Assembly: GCF_003003005.1 (NCBI RefSeq)
Contig: NZ_PVTR01000006.1
Location: 269,863-333,862, forward strand
From: Mongoliibacter ruber
Lineage (GTDB): Bacteria > Bacteroidota > Bacteroidia > Cytophagales > Cyclobacteriaceae
Direction: 5' to 3'
Length of the DNA: 64,000 nucleotides
Shown here piece after piece: positions 43,476 to 52,577 of the stretch (the stretch's first letter is position 1; each line of letters begins with the position of its first letter). The notes beneath the pieces are model-generated. The model ran no database searches and was not told where the DNA came from. It worked only from the letters and a program-made list of their open reading frames with translations. The translations under genes were made by a program, and so were the position numbers.

Positions 43476-44051
43476 ATGAGTAAAGTAGACAAAAAAGAAG
43501 CAAAGGAAAAAATAATTCTTGGAATAGACCCGGGCACCAACATCATGGGCTATGGTTTGATCCTTGTGGAAGGAAAGCAATACAAGCCACTACAGTATGG
43601 GGTCATTCACTTAAAAAAGTATACTACTCACGAACTCAAGCTCAAAAAGATTTTTGAAAGGATTACAGGACTTATTGATGAGTTCCACCCGGATGCAGTA
43701 GCATTGGAAGCCCCTTTCTATGGGCAAAATGTACAGTCCATGTTGAAACTTGGCCGTGCACAGGGCGTGGCTATGGCTGCTGCTCTTGCCCGGGAAATCG
43801 CAATTGTTGAGTACTCACCTAAAAAAGTAAAGCAGTCCGTCACCGGCAACGGAAATGCGTCTAAAGAACAAGTGGCTGCTATGCTGAAGACTTTGTTGAA
43901 TATTGAAGAATTGCCAAAATTATTGGATGCTACTGATGCTTTGGCAGTAGCAGTCTGCCACCATTTTCACGATGGCAGACTTCAGGCTAGAGGCCGCACT
44001 GCCGGCTGGAAGTCATTCTTGGAAGAAAACCCCAACAGGATTAAGGGTTAG
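43476..44051 (+). CDS. ruvC: Holliday junction resolvase RuvC
   Basis: 191 residues. The catalytic acidic residues of RuvC are in LGIDPGTNIMGYG (Asp), ALEAPFYGQNVQS (Glu) and LDATDALAVAVCHH (two Asp), with the DNA-contacting NGNASKEQVA before them. The ATG at 43476 is preferred over the in-frame TTG at 43473. It cleaves four-way junctions together with RuvAB. Convergent with the barrel gene, stop codons overlapping by 4 bases. Confidence 0.96.
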   Translation: MSKVDKKEAKEKIILGIDPGTNIMGYGLILVEGKQYKPLQYGVIHLKKYTTHELKLKKIFERITGLIDEFHPDAVALEAPFYGQNVQSMLKLGRAQGVAMAAALAREIAIVEYSPKKVKQSVTGNGNASKEQVAAMLKTLLNIEELPKLLDATDALAVAVCHHFHDGRLQARGRTAGWKSFLEENPNRIKG

Positions 44052-44602
44052 AAATTCCTATTTACTGAAAAATGGAATACCCTGCTTTTGACATTGGTAT
44101 CAAAATAATTGAGGTCAATCAACCCAAAATCGTAACCCACTTGAATACCCACTCCATTGTATATTTCATAAGCAACTCCTAGCACAGCAGCCAAATCATA
44201 TCCCCTGATAGTGCTTGTAGCCCTAGATACTCCATCAGGACCTTCAAATCTCCTTGCAGCCAATACTGAAGCCTGCGGACCAGCAAAGACATTCAACTTC
44301 TCCGTAACACCATATCTCACCACAACAGGCACATCGATATAACTCAACCTGTCATTGACAGCTTCTACATCAGATTTGATTCCCTTTTGGGAAAAATAAA
44401 GGCCCGGCTCAACTTTGATCTTGTCCATAAGTTCGAAACCGTAGTATGCTCCTGCACGAAATGCCACACGGGAGTCGAAACTGTATCCATTCAAATTGGC
44501 TACATTGATTCCAGTCCTTAATCCAACTTGTGCAAATAAGTTTTGCGTAGTCATTAAGCCGAAAATGACAAAAGAAAGCAATAATAGTTTTTTCATGTTC
44601 AT
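44048..44602 (-). CDS. Outer-membrane beta-barrel protein, PorT-like
   Basis: 184 residues with a signal peptide (KLLLLSFVIFGLMTTQNLFA). The mature strands (FRAGAYYGFELMDKIKVEPG, LYFSQKGIKSD, YIDVPVVVRYG, LNVFAGPQASV) are the OMP_b-brl_2 pattern common in Bacteroidota. The C-terminal strand ends FSVNRNF. Sequence is clearly similar in pattern to 47817-48413. Function unknown; usually small integral barrels. Confidence 0.85.
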   Translation of the reverse strand: MNMKKLLLLSFVIFGLMTTQNLFAQVGLRTGINVANLNGYSFDSRVAFRAGAYYGFELMDKIKVEPGLYFSQKGIKSDVEAVNDRLSYIDVPVVVRYGVTEKLNVFAGPQASVLAARRFEGPDGVSRATSTIRGYDLAAVLGVAYEIYNGVGIQVGYDFGLIDLNYFDTNVKSRVFHFSVNRNF

Positions 44603-44681
44603 TGAATAATTTTATTTAATTTGTTTCAGATAGTTTAGTATTCAGGGCAAACATGTTCTTCAACCCTTTCTTTAAAAAACA

Positions 44682-45245
44682 TTGAGTAAATTAACAGAAA
44701 CCCTTAATAACTTTTTGGATTTAGATGAAAAATCTTTGCAGGCTTTTTTAGAAAATGGTCATATCCTTAAAATATCAAAGTCTAAAAAACTTATAGAGGA
44801 AGGAGAGGTCAGTGAGTTTTTGTTTTTTATCCAAAAGGGCAGTGTCAGAAGTTACTACTTTAGGGATGACAAAGACATTACCATCAGCTTCAGTCTTGAG
44901 GGGGAATTCATCACCTCTATGTCCAGTTTTATTACACAAACTCCTTCTTATGAAAACATTGAAGCCATGGAGGATTGCGAAATGTGGTGTATCAGTCATA
45001 AGTCCTTGATGGACTTGTTTGAGGAGTATCATGATCTTGAAAGGGCTTATAGATTACTTTTGGAACAATATTACATCAGACTGGAGGAACACCTTATATT
45101 TTCAAAATTCAAAAATGCTCGGGAAAGGTACGAGGAGTTAATTCAATATAAACCGGAGATCATTCAAAAAGCAAGTGTGGGACAAATAGCTTCCTTTTTA
45201 GATATGAGTATAGAAACCCTAAGCAGAATTAGGGCAAGCCTTTGA
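44682..45245 (+). CDS. Crp/Fnr family transcriptional regulator
   Basis: 187 residues with a TTG start (an in-frame stop lies 3 codons upstream and no ATG is available). The N-terminal cyclic-nucleotide-binding-like domain shows IEEGEVSEFLFFIQKGSVRS; a C-terminal HTH is seen in VGQIASFLDMSIETLSRIRA. The Fnr-type cysteine cluster is absent, so the signal is not O2 via Fe-S. It lies 73 bases upstream of the beta-helix/cytochrome pair and may control them. Confidence 0.88.
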   Translation: MSKLTETLNNFLDLDEKSLQAFLENGHILKISKSKKLIEEGEVSEFLFFIQKGSVRSYYFRDDKDITISFSLEGEFITSMSSFITQTPSYENIEAMEDCEMWCISHKSLMDLFEEYHDLERAYRLLLEQYYIRLEEHLIFSKFKNARERYEELIQYKPEIIQKASVGQIASFLDMSIETLSRIRASL

Positions 45246-45318
45246 TTTTTTGATATTTATCAAATGACAATTACCTGTCAATTCGATAAATTTGACATAT
45301 GCCATAAACCAAGCAACT

Positions 45319-46620
45319 ATGAAAACTAAACCCTGCTACTCGTTTTTGTCAATTTTGCTCTTAATATCGGGCATTTTGGTTTCCTGTAATGACAGTAGTT
45401 CAGAAATGACCTATGACTCCAGTAAACTTACTCGTGCTAGTCAGGACGAGGTAGATCAGGTTGTAGAAGCCTTCGTCATGGCAAAAGACGGAGACATCAT
45501 TGAAATCCCTGCAGGTTTTTACAATTTGAAGACGCAGTTGATTTTGGATAATAAAAACAACATCACCATCAAAGGTGCCGGAATGGCTGAAACGGTGCTT
45601 TCATTCAGGGAATTGAGGTCAGGTGGAGAAGGAGTAAAGCTTGTTGGTAACAATGTGAAAATCCAAGACCTGAGTATTGAGGATGCTCCCGGTGACGGCA
45701 TCAAAAGCCAGCATAGCGATGGCATCACCTTTAGGCGAATCAATGTAACCTGGACCAATGGCGACAAGTCGAAAAACGGAACCTATGCCATTTATCCTGT
45801 CCAGTGCAAAAATGTCATGATTGATGAATGCATTGCTTCCCATTCCAAAGATGCAGGTATCTATGTGGGGCAATCTGAAAACATCATTGTCAAAAATTCA
45901 CTGGCCTTTGGGAATGTAGCCGGAATTGAGATCGAAAATTCAGATAATGCTGAAGTATTTGGCAACGTTGCAAGAGACAACTCAGGTGGCATTCTGGTGT
46001 TTAACCTACCCGGACTTCCCAAAGCTGAGGGCCGTGGCACCAAAATCTATGACAACGACATCATTTCAAACAATCATGTCAACTTTGCTATGCCACTCAG
46101 TGAGGAACCAAATGGCAATACTGTGACCATGATTCCTCCCGGTTCTGGAATCATCCTCTTAGCCGCCAAAGATGTGGAAATCTACAATAACCGAATACAC
46201 AAAAACAAAACAGTGGGTGTAGCGATATCCAACTACCACATTACAGGCTTCCCTTCCGAGGCGCCCAATTGGTCTCCATTTACGTCCAACATTTACGTCC
46301 ACGGTAATGACTACCAAAGAACTATGAAAATACCGGATCTTTCTAAAGAGTTTGGTCAGCTGATCTCTGTATACAATGCACATGGCAAAGGCAAAACCCA
46401 GGATATTGTGTATGATGGCTTTTGGGACAAAAGCCTAAGCGCAGATATCAATACCAACCCGATGAAAATCTGTATTCAGGAAAATGGGATGGAAAAATTA
46501 CACTTTACACTTTTTGACCTTTGGGAGGGTGAAGAGAATATCAAGGCATCAAAAGATTATGCGCCTTTTCAATGTAAAATCGAAATCAAGACAGACGTCA
46601 ATCCTATAGCCAATTTATAA
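45319..46620 (+). CDS. Parallel beta-helix lipoprotein paired with a diheme cytochrome
   Basis: From the ATG at 45319, 433 residues. Lipobox LISGILVSC, then a right-handed parallel beta-helix with repeated short turns (NNITIKGAGMAETVL, NNVKIQDLSIEDAPGDGI, NAEVFGNVARDNSGGI, VEIYNNRIHKNKTVG). This is the family found next to SO2930-type diheme cytochromes; the next gene encodes exactly that. Probably periplasmic, carbohydrate-active or substrate-binding. Catalytic residues are not evident. Confidence 0.85.
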   Translation: MKTKPCYSFLSILLLISGILVSCNDSSSEMTYDSSKLTRASQDEVDQVVEAFVMAKDGDIIEIPAGFYNLKTQLILDNKNNITIKGAGMAETVLSFRELRSGGEGVKLVGNNVKIQDLSIEDAPGDGIKSQHSDGITFRRINVTWTNGDKSKNGTYAIYPVQCKNVMIDECIASHSKDAGIYVGQSENIIVKNSLAFGNVAGIEIENSDNAEVFGNVARDNSGGILVFNLPGLPKAEGRGTKIYDNDIISNNHVNFAMPLSEEPNGNTVTMIPPGSGIILLAAKDVEIYNNRIHKNKTVGVAISNYHITGFPSEAPNWSPFTSNIYVHGNDYQRTMKIPDLSKEFGQLISVYNAHGKGKTQDIVYDGFWDKSLSADINTNPMKICIQENGMEKLHFTLFDLWEGEENIKASKDYAPFQCKIEIKTDVNPIANL

Positions 46621-46623
46621 AAA

Positions 46624-47784
46624 ATGAAAAAGTGTTTTAATTGGTATAGTATATTCTTGCTTTATGGTGTTTTTGCGGCTTGTTCTAGCGATCCCAAAAA
46701 AGAATCTCCAGGGGAAGCAGAAATAACCTACGAAAACTGGGAAGCTCCTGAAGTAGAACTTTCCACTTTGGACTTTGACCAAATGCCATTCAAAAATCTT
46801 TCTGATTACGGCTTTTTCAAGGGAAAAATAAGAGAGATGAAAGCAGCAGATGGTGTAATGATCTATGAACCCGCTTCATCTCTATTTACTGACTATGCCC
46901 ACAAAAGCAGGTACATCTGGATGCCTGATGGACAGCATGCAGCAATCAATGATGATATGGAAGGAACTATGGCCTTTCCCGACCGGACGGTATTGATCAA
47001 AAATTTTTATTATCCGGCAGATTTCAATAAACCAGAAGAAAACATCAGGATGATAGAAACCAGGCTGATGATCAGAAGAAATGGTATTTGGGAAGCTTAT
47101 CCCTATGTGTGGAACAATGAACAGACTGATGCCTCATACAAGGTAGTAGGAGCCGAAATCCCTGTAAAATGGAAGGACGAAAAAGGAGAATCACAAATCA
47201 TCAATTATATTGTCCCCAACAAAAACCAATGTAAAAGTTGTCATAATGTCAATGAAGAAATGGCTCCGATTGGTGTAAAAGCCAAGCACCTCAATCATCC
47301 ATTTGCATACAGTTCAGGAAATCAAAACCAATTGGTAAAATGGGAAGAGGTAGGATATCTTAAAGAAATGGGCAGTATCGAAAATCTCCCTTCGGTGGTC
47401 AATTACACTGACCAAAGTCAGGGTCTTAACCTTAGGGCGATGGCATATCTGGACATCAATTGTGCACATTGTCATAGGGCCGAGGGGCCTGCTAGTACAT
47501 CAGGTCTGTTTCTCAATTATGAAGAAAGAGACCACATGAAATTGGGAGTTTTTAAAACACCAGTAGCCGCTGGTTTCGGTGCAGGTTCATTTAAGTTTGC
47601 TATTTATCCTGGAAAAGCAGATGAATCCATTTTGACTTTTAGAATGGGAACCAATCAAGTAGGAGCGGCAATGCCTGAGATTGGAAGGGTAAGTGTACAT
47701 GAAGAAGGACTGCAATTGATCAAAGATTGGATCAATGAAATGGATGAAAAAACGTTGAAAAATCAAAAGGCCCAATTAAAATAA
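46624..47784 (+). CDS. Diheme c-type cytochrome, SO2930-like
   Basis: 386 residues with lipoprotein-like signal (SIFLLYGVFAAC). Two CxxCH heme motifs, CKSCH near residue 203 and CAHCH near 281, with a conserved N-terminal domain (ASSLFTDYAHKSRYIWMPDG) typical of the SO2930/HNE_0200 family. The gene begins 3 bases after the beta-helix gene, so the two are co-expressed and probably work together in a periplasmic redox step. The terminal electron acceptor is not shown by the sequence. Confidence 0.88.
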   Translation: MKKCFNWYSIFLLYGVFAACSSDPKKESPGEAEITYENWEAPEVELSTLDFDQMPFKNLSDYGFFKGKIREMKAADGVMIYEPASSLFTDYAHKSRYIWMPDGQHAAINDDMEGTMAFPDRTVLIKNFYYPADFNKPEENIRMIETRLMIRRNGIWEAYPYVWNNEQTDASYKVVGAEIPVKWKDEKGESQIINYIVPNKNQCKSCHNVNEEMAPIGVKAKHLNHPFAYSSGNQNQLVKWEEVGYLKEMGSIENLPSVVNYTDQSQGLNLRAMAYLDINCAHCHRAEGPASTSGLFLNYEERDHMKLGVFKTPVAAGFGAGSFKFAIYPGKADESILTFRMGTNQVGAAMPEIGRVSVHEEGLQLIKDWINEMDEKTLKNQKAQLK

Positions 47785-47796
47785 CTGAGCCTTTTT
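47764..47796. terminator. Weak bidirectional terminator
   Basis: AAAAGGC / GCCTTTTT arms overlap the cytochrome stop and face the convergent barrel gene. Confidence 0.45.
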
Positions 47797-47816
47797 AAAT
47801 AAATATGATTAAGATT

Positions 47817-48413
47817 TTAGAAGGTCAAACCTACCGAAAGTTGAAATCCTCTGTTGTATGCATTTGAATTACTGTTTTTAAATACCGGAGCCATTCCATA
47901 ATTGTATGAACCCTGCACATTCAATCCCTTGGGGAGATTATAACCCAGTCCAACAACTACACCATAATCCGTTTCTCTAACATTATCGGAATCAAAGCTT
48001 ACAGTAGAACCAAATAAGTCGCCTTCAAAAGTAGATGAAGTCAGAAATGAGATCTGTGGCCCTGCAAAGATATTTAATCCTTCAGTCAGGTAAGCCCTAG
48101 CCAAAATCGGAACGTCTATGTAATTCAAATTCGCCCTGGAATTGAGAAAGTCATCATTTCTGGTTCCTTTCATGGAATAATACGCACCTGGTTCTATGGC
48201 AAAAGATTGTCCAAGAAAGATCGTGGAGTAAAGACCTAAATGAAATCCTGTTCTATTGGTGTAATTGTCTTCTGAGATATCTCCACCACCAAAGGTGAAA
48301 AAATTACCTCCTCCACGGACACCAAGACCACCTCTTCCCTCATTGCTGGATTGCGAATTAGCATTGACTGCAAACAGTGCCATTACAGCGAAAATCATTG
48401 TTAACTTTTTCAT
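47817..48413 (-). CDS. Outer-membrane beta-barrel protein, PorT-like
   Basis: 198 residues with signal peptide (LTMIFAVMALFAVNANSQ). It has the same strand plan as 44048-44602: FHLGLYSTIFLGQSFAIEPG, YYSMKGTRND, YIDVPILARAYL, LNIFAGPQISF, GLGYNLPKGLNVQGSYNYGM, ending QLSVGLTF. The two genes flank the cytochrome pair on the opposite strand, perhaps a dispersed duplication. Function unknown. Confidence 0.85.
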   Translation of the reverse strand: MKKLTMIFAVMALFAVNANSQSSNEGRGGLGVRGGGNFFTFGGGDISEDNYTNRTGFHLGLYSTIFLGQSFAIEPGAYYSMKGTRNDDFLNSRANLNYIDVPILARAYLTEGLNIFAGPQISFLTSSTFEGDLFGSTVSFDSDNVRETDYGVVVGLGYNLPKGLNVQGSYNYGMAPVFKNSNSNAYNRGFQLSVGLTF

Positions 48414-48507
48414 AATTTAATAGTTGGTTTGGCCTCAAAAAGGCCAATACTATGCCAAAAACCAACTTTATATACATCAGAAAAGCTAAACCCTTGTCGC
48501 TCAACAG

Positions 48508-49581
48508 CTATTCACTGACAACTTTATCCACATAACTGGAATTGAGAATACTTAGAGCACCCATGTATTTGAGGCCAAACTTCACCACATCCCCAACTTG
48601 ATACTTTTTGGGATTTACTCCTAAATTAAGTATCAGCATATCTGAACTTGCGCCTAAAATCTCAAATTCACCATCTTCAGGAATTAAGTATTTGGGATCA
48701 ACATCAAGCAATCCAATGTCTAGAATGGCTCTAAATGAAGACCTTCCATACAACTCCTCATCAATTTCTATCACCTCTCCTTGTGGATTGGCCGCTAGGG
48801 TACCACTGGGCAAAAGTGGCTTTTCCTGCATTTCGATAATTTCAGCAAATAGGGTAAAAACATCCCCATGCATCCCCTCAATAATTTTCTCTTCAAACAA
48901 ATCAACTCCGAAAAACAAAGTCTCCCCTACCCTGAAGTGATTTACTCCTTTTGGCAATTGCTTGTGTAACATGAGTGGTATGGTCACAGAAGTACCTGCC
49001 GATACCCAGGGTATTTCTTTGTTAAATTTCAATTCAATGATTTGCTTGTAAAGCGACAATTGTATCAACTTATCAGAAGACGGCATGACACCATTCAGGC
49101 AGTTGAGGTTGGTGCCAAGACCGATTACATCGATATTTGGCAAATCAAAAATCTTTGCATAAAAATCAACCAAATGGTCTCCCATGACACCTTCTCTTAG
49201 GTCTCCTGTCTCCACCATAATGATGATTTTATGCGTCTTGCCTTGTTTTACCGCTTCATCAGAAATCCATTTGATGGTGGTCAATTCACTATTAAGACTT
49301 ACATCTGTATACTTGACCATCTTGTCTATGTTTCTTTTAGAAACCGGCTTGATGTATACAGTTTGGATATCTGGGTTGATTTCTTTGACTTTCGCCAAGT
49401 TGCTGATCCTCGAGTCATGAATCTCATTCACCCCGAGGTCAATCAATTCTCCTATAAACTTCCTGTTTCCACATAAAATCTTAGAAACCACACCCCAGGA
49501 TATTTCACTTTCATCAAACATCCCTTTGAGGTAATGGAAGTTTTCTCTGAGTTTGGTTCTATTTAGTGTAAAGTAAGCCAT
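48508..49581 (-). CDS. PLP-dependent alanine/ornithine-type racemase (YhfX-like)
   Basis: 357 residues with an alanine-racemase-type N-terminal barrel. The Schiff-base lysine is expected in SWGVVSKILCGN near residue 34. Other family features: EIHDSRISNLAKV, GLGTNLNCLNGV, FRVGETLFFG and a C-terminal beta domain. This branch racemises amino acids such as ornithine rather than D-Ala for the wall; substrate unproven. Operon with a GNAT gene 1 base upstream and a symporter. Confidence 0.82.
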   Translation of the reverse strand: MAYFTLNRTKLRENFHYLKGMFDESEISWGVVSKILCGNRKFIGELIDLGVNEIHDSRISNLAKVKEINPDIQTVYIKPVSKRNIDKMVKYTDVSLNSELTTIKWISDEAVKQGKTHKIIIMVETGDLREGVMGDHLVDFYAKIFDLPNIDVIGLGTNLNCLNGVMPSSDKLIQLSLYKQIIELKFNKEIPWVSAGTSVTIPLMLHKQLPKGVNHFRVGETLFFGVDLFEEKIIEGMHGDVFTLFAEIIEMQEKPLLPSGTLAANPQGEVIEIDEELYGRSSFRAILDIGLLDVDPKYLIPEDGEFEILGASSDMLILNLGVNPKKYQVGDVVKFGLKYMGALSILNSSYVDKVVSE

Positions 49582-49582
49582 A

Positions 49583-50023
49583 TTATTTTTTTAGTCTCAT
49601 TTCTAGGTATTTGTTAGTAAAACCTAGTTTTTCATAAAGTATCTTAGCTGGGTTGTCAGGTTCTACATGTAGTGCTATATCTCCATTGGCCAGCTCAATG
49701 GCAGTTTGCATTATTTTTTTCCCTACACCTTTCCCTCTTTGTGATGCATTGACAGCAATGTACACTAAGATATTTTCCGGAATATAACCCGACATTCCTG
49801 TCTTGTTGATGACTACAGCACCTACGATACTATCATCTTCTCGTGCCAAAACCGCAAAACCACCCTTGTCCACTGCCTGATCTAAAGCATAATCGAGACA
49901 TTTCATGATGTCCGCATGTGGATCTCCATATTGATCAAGGTGCTCAAAAAGAAAATCAGCGATCTCCTTTTTTTGCAAATAGGTAGCTTGATCTATTGCC
50001 GAAAGTGTTTCTATTTTAAGCAT
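49583..50023 (-). CDS. GNAT family N-acetyltransferase
   Basis: From the ATG at 50023, 146 residues. Acetyl-CoA loop NASQRGKGVGKKIMQ near 92-106 and LHVEPDNPAKILYEKLGF near 116-133. It overlaps the symporter stop by 8 bases and precedes the racemase by 1 base. Probably acetylates the amino acid taken up by the symporter or converted by the racemase (inference). Confidence 0.85.
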   Translation of the reverse strand: MLKIETLSAIDQATYLQKKEIADFLFEHLDQYGDPHADIMKCLDYALDQAVDKGGFAVLAREDDSIVGAVVINKTGMSGYIPENILVYIAVNASQRGKGVGKKIMQTAIELANGDIALHVEPDNPAKILYEKLGFTNKYLEMRLKK

Positions 50024-51458
50024 AAACTTTATTTTTATTTTGTTTTTTCTTATCAGATATATAATAAACAAGCAAATACATTGCTAAAGAAGTAAATAGT
50101 CCGAAAAAATTTGGATCAAGACCTAATGGCAGGTTCAACTCCATTGCACCCAAAGTAGCTGTGACAGTTCCGCCTGAAATCATGGCAGCTACCGCAGCCC
50201 AAGGGCTTCTCTTTTCTGTAAACAAGCCAAAGAGTATTGGAACCAATAATCCTGACACCATAAAAGCATAGCTGTAAAGCATCAATTCCAACACATTGGT
50301 CATTTGCATGCTTACTGCCAATGCTAAGATACCCAAAATCAGGGTGAAAAGCTGGCTAAATCGAATTTGATACTTTTCGGGTTTTGCATTCAGCCACTTT
50401 CCAAATATATCTGTCGACAAATTGCCCGAAGCTGCCATCAGGCACGAATCCGCTGTTGACAAGACCGCAGAAAAGTAAGCCGCCATCATCAGCCCCAAGA
50501 TCCCCGGAGGTAAAATCGTCCTGAGCAAAATGGGTAGTCCCATTTCAGGGTCTAAGGTATCCAAGTCAATAATCAATAATCCCTGTTCAAAAGCTACTTT
50601 GGAAAGCAAACCTAAACCCACTCCCATAAAGGCCATAATAGGCCATTCAAATAGTCCTGCAATAAACCAAGCTTTCTTGGCCGACTTTTCATCTCTACTG
50701 GCAAAAATCCTTTGGTAAAGGGTCATGCCTATAAACCAAATAGGCAATATTGTAATCCCCCAATTGGCAAGGTCTTGCCACCTCAAATTAGTCAGGGAAA
50801 AATACTCATCTGGAAGCGTGGCTCTTATGCTTTCCCATCCACCAACATGATAATAGGCAACGGGAAGTCCAATAAAAATAAAACCCAACATGAGAATGAT
50901 CCACTGCACCGTATCTGTATAAATAACCGCTTTCAGGCCACCCAACACTGTGTATACCACTGCTATCACCCCCATGATAACCAAAGCTTGGGTCAGACTG
51001 AGTTCAAGGAAAGTCCCTGAAGCCAGCTTTGCTCCAGCCAATAGCTGAGAAGAGGTAAAACCTAAATAACCTACCATGGAAATAATGGCAGCTACTATCC
51101 CTACTTTTTTGTCGAACAGGTGTTGAAAGATTTGAGGGAAGGTGTAGAAATTAGCAAAAGCCTTGTCTGACTTAACCCGTGGAATCAAAAAAACTGCTGC
51201 CAGCCAAGCCCCTAATAAACCTGTGAAAAGCATCCAACTACCTGATAGCCCCATCACAAATCCTAGACCACCTAAGCCAACAGAGAAGCCACCGCCCACA
51301 TCTGTAGCCACGACTGAAAGGCCAATATGCCAGCTGCCTATACTTCTCCCACCGACATAATAGTCATCCTGGCTTTTGTTTTGGTTCATAAAATAATAAC
51401 CAACGCCAAGCATGGCCACCATGTAGCCCACAAAAATCCCCAGATCAATAAGATGCAT
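50016..51458 (-). CDS. Sodium:solute symporter (SSS family)
   Basis: 480 residues with about 13 TM helices. Family features: YVGGRSIGSWHIGLSVVATD near 36-55, GGLKAVIYTDTVQWIIL near 172-188 (sodium-site helix) and a final short KKKQNKNK tail. Imports a solute with Na+; the operon (GNAT, amino-acid racemase) suggests an amino acid. First gene of the operon, start 51458. Confidence 0.9.
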   Translation of the reverse strand: MHLIDLGIFVGYMVAMLGVGYYFMNQNKSQDDYYVGGRSIGSWHIGLSVVATDVGGGFSVGLGGLGFVMGLSGSWMLFTGLLGAWLAAVFLIPRVKSDKAFANFYTFPQIFQHLFDKKVGIVAAIISMVGYLGFTSSQLLAGAKLASGTFLELSLTQALVIMGVIAVVYTVLGGLKAVIYTDTVQWIILMLGFIFIGLPVAYYHVGGWESIRATLPDEYFSLTNLRWQDLANWGITILPIWFIGMTLYQRIFASRDEKSAKKAWFIAGLFEWPIMAFMGVGLGLLSKVAFEQGLLIIDLDTLDPEMGLPILLRTILPPGILGLMMAAYFSAVLSTADSCLMAASGNLSTDIFGKWLNAKPEKYQIRFSQLFTLILGILALAVSMQMTNVLELMLYSYAFMVSGLLVPILFGLFTEKRSPWAAVAAMISGGTVTATLGAMELNLPLGLDPNFFGLFTSLAMYLLVYYISDKKKQNKNKVYA

Positions 51459-51602
51459 TCCTTAGTAAATATCTAATCAAATAAATTTTTTAAATTATAG
51501 TAATTTTTAAAGATACGAATATTTGATTTGGTCTAAAAACGAGAAACTATCTAATTTATCCGATATAAGAATATTGAAGAATTAAATACGAATAGGCACA
51601 AA

Positions 51603-51625
51603 AAAAGCCGGACTAGCCGGCTTTT
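51603..51625 (-). terminator. Terminator downstream of sdhB
   Basis: AAAAGCCGG, ACTAG loop, CCGGCTTTT; T-run on the minus strand too. Lies between the symporter promoter region and the end of sdhB. Confidence 0.7.
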
Positions 51626-51800
51626 AAAACTAAAACTTATTTAAATTATGCGTCTGTTTCTTTGTTTTTAAGTCACAAGTCTGTTTATCTTATTCCTTGT
51701 CTCAGAGCAATATCCATCAATAGACAATATCAACTACTATTAGATTGGTCAATTTGGTTTGTTGCCTACTGACAGAAACGCTGACATACAAATAGTGATT

Positions 51801-52550
51801 TTATACATTTTCAGAACTTACAGATGCAGCAAAGTACTCTCTGTTCATTCTTGCAATATTGCTCAGGCTGATTCCTTTAGGACATTCTGCAGAACAAGCT
51901 CCTGTATTGGTACAAGCGCCAAATCCTTCAGAATCCATTTGTGCAATCATCTTTTCAGCTCTTTCTTTCCTCTCTACCTGTCCTTGTGGGAGCATGGCAA
52001 GCTGAGAAATCTTAGCTGATGTAAAGAGCATTGCAGAGGCATTTTTACAAGCAGCCACACAGGCACCACAACCGATGCAGGTTGCTGCATCAAATGCTTC
52101 ATCAGCAATTCTTTTAGGAATAGGGATTTCATTTGCATCAGGCACACCGCCGGTATTGACCGAAACGTAGCCCCCAGCTTGGATAATTCTATCGAAGGAG
52201 GATCTATCTACTACTAAATCTTTTACCACAGGAAATGCAGTTGCTCTCCAAGGTTCGATAGTAATGGTCTCCCCGTCATTGAAAGACCTCATGTGCAACT
52301 GACACGTAGTCGTTTGCAAAGGCCCGTGAGGTTTGCCATTGATATGCAATGAACACATACCACAGATACCTTCTCTACAATCATGGTCAAAATGAACTGG
52401 ATCTTCTCCTTTATCGGACAATTGTTCATTAAGCACATCCAACATTTCCAAAAATGACATGTCTTTGGATATATCGGTTACTTTATAATCTTTAAATCCT
52501 CCTTTATCGGATATATTTTTCTGTCTCCAGATTTTCAAAGTTAAATTCAT
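51801..52550 (-). CDS. sdhB: Succinate dehydrogenase/fumarate reductase iron-sulfur subunit
   Basis: 249 residues. Three cluster sites in the expected order: [2Fe-2S] [16 protein letters not shown] near 59-74 plus a later Cys in QTTTC, then [15 protein letters not shown] near 158-172 and [14 protein letters not shown] near 211-224. It transfers electrons from the flavin of SdhA to quinone at SdhC. Last gene of sdhCAB. Confidence 0.95.
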   Translation of the reverse strand: MNLTLKIWRQKNISDKGGFKDYKVTDISKDMSFLEMLDVLNEQLSDKGEDPVHFDHDCREGICGMCSLHINGKPHGPLQTTTCQLHMRSFNDGETITIEPWRATAFPVVKDLVVDRSSFDRIIQAGGYVSVNTGGVPDANEIPIPKRIADEAFDAATCIGCGACVAACKNASAMLFTSAKISQLAMLPQGQVERKERAEKMIAQMDSEGFGACTNTGACSAECPKGISLSNIARMNREYFAASVSSENV

Positions 52551-52577
52551 AGCTCTTACGAGTTTAAATGCTTTTGA

